Shown one piece after another: positions 6,444-9,088 of a stretch of 9,088 nucleotides of DNA. Position numbers and translations under genes: made by a program. Source of the stretch: Methanobacterium sp. (lineage in GTDB: Archaea > Methanobacteriota > Methanobacteria > Methanobacteriales > Methanobacteriaceae); contig JADFDH010000015.1 of NCBI GenBank assembly GCA_018263005.1, positions 1 through 9,088 of the forward strand, in the 5' to 3' direction. Numbering within the stretch: position 1 is the first letter of the stretch; every line of letters starts with the position of its first letter. The notes beneath the pieces were generated by a model. It was given only the letters and a program-made list of their open reading frames with translations, did no database searches and had not been told where the DNA came from.

Positions 6444-8980
6444 TATTCCCTATTTTTAAACCATTTAAATACTTCAAACCATAACACACTCAGCATACCC
6501 GCTGCCAGGCACAGGAGTATCTCCCACAGGTTAAGTGGGCAGAACTTGAACAGTTGCTGCAGTGGGGGGAAGTATAAAATCGCTGCTAAAAATAGGACCG
6601 CACCGCCTAAAACCCACCAGAGTGCCTGGTTAGGTGAGCGTAGTGTCTGGTATATGGTGCGGGACCAGGAACGGTTGGTTAGTATGAGGGCCAGGTTGGC
6701 GAAGATCAGGGTAATGTAGCTCAGTGTCCGGGCACTGGCTTCTCCCTGCCAGTTAAGACCCACCAGGTAAATGGCCAGGACAAATATAAGCACAACTATT
6801 CCCTGCAAAACACTCATTCCAATGTTCTTCCGGTTGAATAATCCTTCACTGGAACTCCTGGGAGGACGTTTCATCACATCCTTCTCTGGAGGTTCTGCTT
6901 CAAAGACCACGGAACAGGCCGGGTCAATGATGAGCTCCAGAAACACGATCTGAACCGGGAATAGGACCAGGGGCCACTGGAAGACTACCGGTAAGAAGGA
7001 CATTCCAATGATGGGAACATGCACTGCGAAGATGTAGGCCGTGGCTTTTTTCAGATTGTCATAGATGCGGCGGCCCATCTTCACCGTGGCCACAATGGAT
7101 GAAAAATCATCCTCCAGTAAAACCAGATCTGATGCTTCCCTGGCCACATCAGTACCACGCCCACCCATACTTATACCAATCTGGGCGGATTTAAGGGCTG
7201 GGGCATCGTTGACACCATCCCCAGTCATGGCCACAGTCTCACCATTTGATTTAAATGCCCCCACCAGGCGCAGCTTCATCTCGGGCACCATACGGGCAAA
7301 GATGTTAACATCCTTCACCCGGTCTTTCAACGTCTCATCATCCATAGCATCCAGTTCATCACCAGTGATGACCATTTCTGGCTGATTGAGCCCTATCTTT
7401 TGGGCTATATTCCGGGCAGTGCCAGGGTAGTCTCCGGTGATCATCACCACCCGTATACCAGCCTGGTAACACTCCTGAACTGCTTGAGGGACTTCTGCAC
7501 GGATCGGGTCCTGGAATCCCACCAGTCCCATGAACTGGAAGTTAAAGTCATGCTGCTTTCCAGGGAGATCCTTCTGGGTAAATGATCCACGGGCCACTCC
7601 GATTATCCTCAAACCCTCACCAGCCATCTGGGAAATGTTACGAGATAACTGTTCCAGTTCATGGGGTTCCATGTGGCAGAGATCAGCCACTGCTTCTGGT
7701 GCCCCTTTAGCTGCGATTATGTAATCTGCACCATCTGGAGATTGCCATACATGGGACATGGCCAGGAGTTCCTGGGATAATGGGTATTCTTTAATGAGTT
7801 TCCAGTCCTCATGGATGTGTTCTGTTTCTTGGAGAGTGTTGTTTCCAAACTTTTTAAGGGATTTCTCCATGGGATCGAAGGGATCTCGTTGGCTGGCCAG
7901 TATACTGAACTCCACCAGTTCGTGGAAGGACTCGGGAAGATGATTAGTGTCAAGGGTCACATCAAAAAAGTCAGTGCCATTCATGATCTTACCCACCGAC
8001 ATCTGGTTTAAAGTTAAAGTACCAGTTTTATCCACACAGAGGACGGTGGTGGATCCCAGGGCCTGAATGGCATGGGAACGCCGGGTGAGGACGTTTTTCT
8101 GACTTATTCTCCAGGCCCCCAGGGCCAGGAAGATGGTTAAAACCACTGGGAATTCTTCAGGTAGGATGGCCATGGCCAGGGTTATACCGGCTAGAAATCC
8201 GTTAAGCCAGTCCAATCTGGTGAATCCGTAGATCACCACCACTGCAGCACATAAGGCCACACCCAGGAGGGCCATGTTCCGTACTAGGATACGGGTTTCC
8301 CTCTGGAGGTTGGTGTCTTCGGTCTCCAGGGTCTGGAGGCGTTTACCAATACGGCCCATCTCAGTGTCCAGTCCAATGGATATAACCTGGGCCAATCCCT
8401 GACCCTGCACCACCAGGGTTCCGGAGTAGATTGATGGAAGTCCATCACCACCAGGGGGATGCATGTCCATTAAACCCCCACACTGCACTTTACGTACCGG
8501 TACTGATTCACCGGTGAGGAGAGATTCATTGATGAGGAGGTTGCTGCAGTCCAGGATAACCCCATCGGCCGGGACCCGGTCACCCTCCTTGAGCATGATG
8601 ATATCACCGGCTACTACCTCCCTTCCAGGGATCCTCTTCTCCCGCCCATCACGGATGACCAGTGCCCGGGGACTGGAAAGATCACGGAGTGCATCCAGGG
8701 TGCGTTCAGTTTTACGTTCCTGATAGAAGGTTATCCCCATAATCACAAAAACAAATCCCAGGAGCATCAAAGCCTCCTGAAGATCTCCTAAAACCAGGTA
8801 AATAGCACCACAAGCAATTAAGAGGAGGAACATGGGTTCCCGGATTACCTCTAAAACAATGGCAAAAATTGATCTCTGCTCAGTGGAGGGAAGCTCATTA
8901 TGGCCAAATTCCTTGATCTTCTGGGTAGCTTCCTCTTCGGTGAGTCCTTTGATCTTCTCCAGGTCCAGTTCATTTACCAT
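6443..8980 (-). CDS. P-type cation-transporting ATPase, P2-like (PacL/SERCA-related)
   Basis: 845 residues, with complete P-type ATPase architecture. These membrane pumps move cations using an aspartyl-phosphate intermediate. Landmarks in order: N-terminal cation-ATPase domain (1-60); actuator domain with TGES at 156-159; M4 with PEEFP at 274-278; phosphorylation motif DKTGTLT with Asp317; nucleotide-binding domain with KGAPE at 425-429; TGD at 515-517; hinge TGDGVND at 586-592; then C-terminal helices M5-M10 (about 645-840). Glu275 corresponds to the SERCA site II glutamate and Asp686 to its M6 aspartate, but the M6 Asn is Glu682, and M5 has HVP (654-656) where SERCA has its calcium ligands. 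Calcium transport is therefore only possible; Mn2+, H+ or another ion is as likely. The ATG is preceded by TGGAG at seven bases. No heavy-metal-binding domain is present. Confidence 0.94.
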   Translation of the reverse strand: MVNELDLEKIKGLTEEEATQKIKEFGHNELPSTEQRSIFAIVLEVIREPMFLLLIACGAIYLVLGDLQEALMLLGFVFVIMGITFYQERKTERTLDALRDLSSPRALVIRDGREKRIPGREVVAGDIIMLKEGDRVPADGVILDCSNLLINESLLTGESVPVRKVQCGGLMDMHPPGGDGLPSIYSGTLVVQGQGLAQVISIGLDTEMGRIGKRLQTLETEDTNLQRETRILVRNMALLGVALCAAVVVIYGFTRLDWLNGFLAGITLAMAILPEEFPVVLTIFLALGAWRISQKNVLTRRSHAIQALGSTTVLCVDKTGTLTLNQMSVGKIMNGTDFFDVTLDTNHLPESFHELVEFSILASQRDPFDPMEKSLKKFGNNTLQETEHIHEDWKLIKEYPLSQELLAMSHVWQSPDGADYIIAAKGAPEAVADLCHMEPHELEQLSRNISQMAGEGLRIIGVARGSFTQKDLPGKQHDFNFQFMGLVGFQDPIRAEVPQAVQECYQAGIRVVMITGDYPGTARNIAQKIGLNQPEMVITGDELDAMDDETLKDRVKDVNIFARMVPEMKLRLVGAFKSNGETVAMTGDGVNDAPALKSAQIGISMGGRGTDVAREASDLVLLEDDFSSIVATVKMGRRIYDNLKKATAYIFAVHVPIIGMSFLPVVFQWPLVLFPVQIVFLELIIDPACSVVFEAEPPEKDVMKRPPRSSSEGLFNRKNIGMSVLQGIVVLIFVLAIYLVGLNWQGEASARTLSYITLIFANLALILTNRSWSRTIYQTLRSPNQALWWVLGGAVLFLAAILYFPPLQQLFKFCPLNLWEILLCLAAGMLSVLWFEVFKWFKNRE

Positions 8981-8982
8981 GA

Positions 8983-9030
8983 TTATACTCCATTGTTGGA
9001 TTTTTATACTCCAGTGGATAGTTATACTCC
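8983..9030. repeat. Three copies of TTATACTCC upstream of the ATPase start
   Basis: Exact 9-mers lie at 8983-8991, 9004-9012 and 9022-9030 (spacing 21 and 18 bp). Two copies continue with similar TGTTGGAT or TGTTAGAT sequence. On the gene's strand the unit reads GGAGTATAA. The copy next to the gene supplies the GGAG ribosome binding site. The middle copy contains GTATAAAAA, centred 25 nt before the ATG, and the distal copy GTATAA, centred about 45 nt before it; either could act as a TATA box. Confidence 0.8.
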
Positions 9031-9048
9031 TGTGTTAGATCCCATGAT

Positions 9049-9066
9049 TGGTGTATTATTTTTTTC
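9049..9066 (-). promoter_or_regulatory. Possible upstream promoter element of the ATPase gene
   Basis: On the minus strand this is an A-rich run ending in AATAATACAC. If it were the TATA box, transcription would begin near the distal GGAGTATAA copy, at about 9030. The other candidates inside the repeats are at least as good, so this is a weak call. Nothing else is seen between 9031 and the window end. Confidence 0.2.
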
Positions 9067-9088
9067 TTGACTTGGTTAAAAATGAAAA

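Noticed and set aside
7065..7385. 106-codon open frame on the plus strand
   Set aside because: It is antisense to the ATPase hinge region, which carries the conserved TGDGVND motif. The serine-rich product is a by-product of that coding strand.
9057..9066. T run on the plus strand as a terminator
   Set aside because: No plus-strand gene precedes it within more than 5 kb. It is better read as an A-rich promoter region of the minus-strand ATPase.

Overview
The window looks like archaeal chromosome, most probably from a Methanobacterium-like methanogen (order Methanobacteriales). The evidence is an archaeal-type SRP (7S) RNA closed by pairing of its 5' and 3' ends, a tRNA gene without an encoded CCA, AT-rich TATA-like boxes about 25-31 nt before RNA genes and start codons, and the gene families present. 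The genus is an inference; no methanogenesis gene lies in the window.

Layout. Bases 1-195 (minus) hold the N-terminal 65 codons of a PiT-family phosphate permease cut by the window edge. Bases 330-640 (plus) encode the SRP RNA, followed at 843-927 by tRNA-Ser(GCU). Next on the plus strand come a CNNM/HlyC-CorC-type membrane protein with CBS domains (1014-2333) and a UbiA-superfamily prenyltransferase (2525-3463). From 3454 to 8980 everything is on the minus strand: a VOC/glyoxalase-fold protein (3454-3933), a class I/II PLP-dependent aminotransferase (4053-5231), a QueG-like double [4Fe-4S] protein (5392-6282) and a large P2-like P-type ATPase (6443-8980). The UbiA and VOC genes converge and overlap by 10 bp.

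Gene organisation. The four minus-strand genes are separated by 119-160 bp of AT-rich DNA. The VOC, aminotransferase and ATPase genes have a Shine-Dalgarno-like sequence before the start, so they look more like separate transcription units than a tight operon. There is no clear shared pathway. Phosphate permease, CNNM/CorC protein and P-type ATPase are all ion-handling membrane proteins, while the aminotransferase, VOC protein, prenyltransferase and Fe-S protein are metabolic enzymes whose substrates cannot be read from sequence.

Most notable points. The 7S RNA/tRNA-Ser pair is a linkage known from Methanobacteriales near an rRNA operon, but here a membrane-protein gene follows it. A 9-bp motif occurs three times just upstream of the ATPase start. 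A degenerate 37-bp tandem duplication precedes the VOC gene. Several metabolic proteins appear to have lost or changed the role of the family they resemble. I saw no mobile element, CRISPR array, phage gene or defence system, and nothing amounting to a new multi-gene system.
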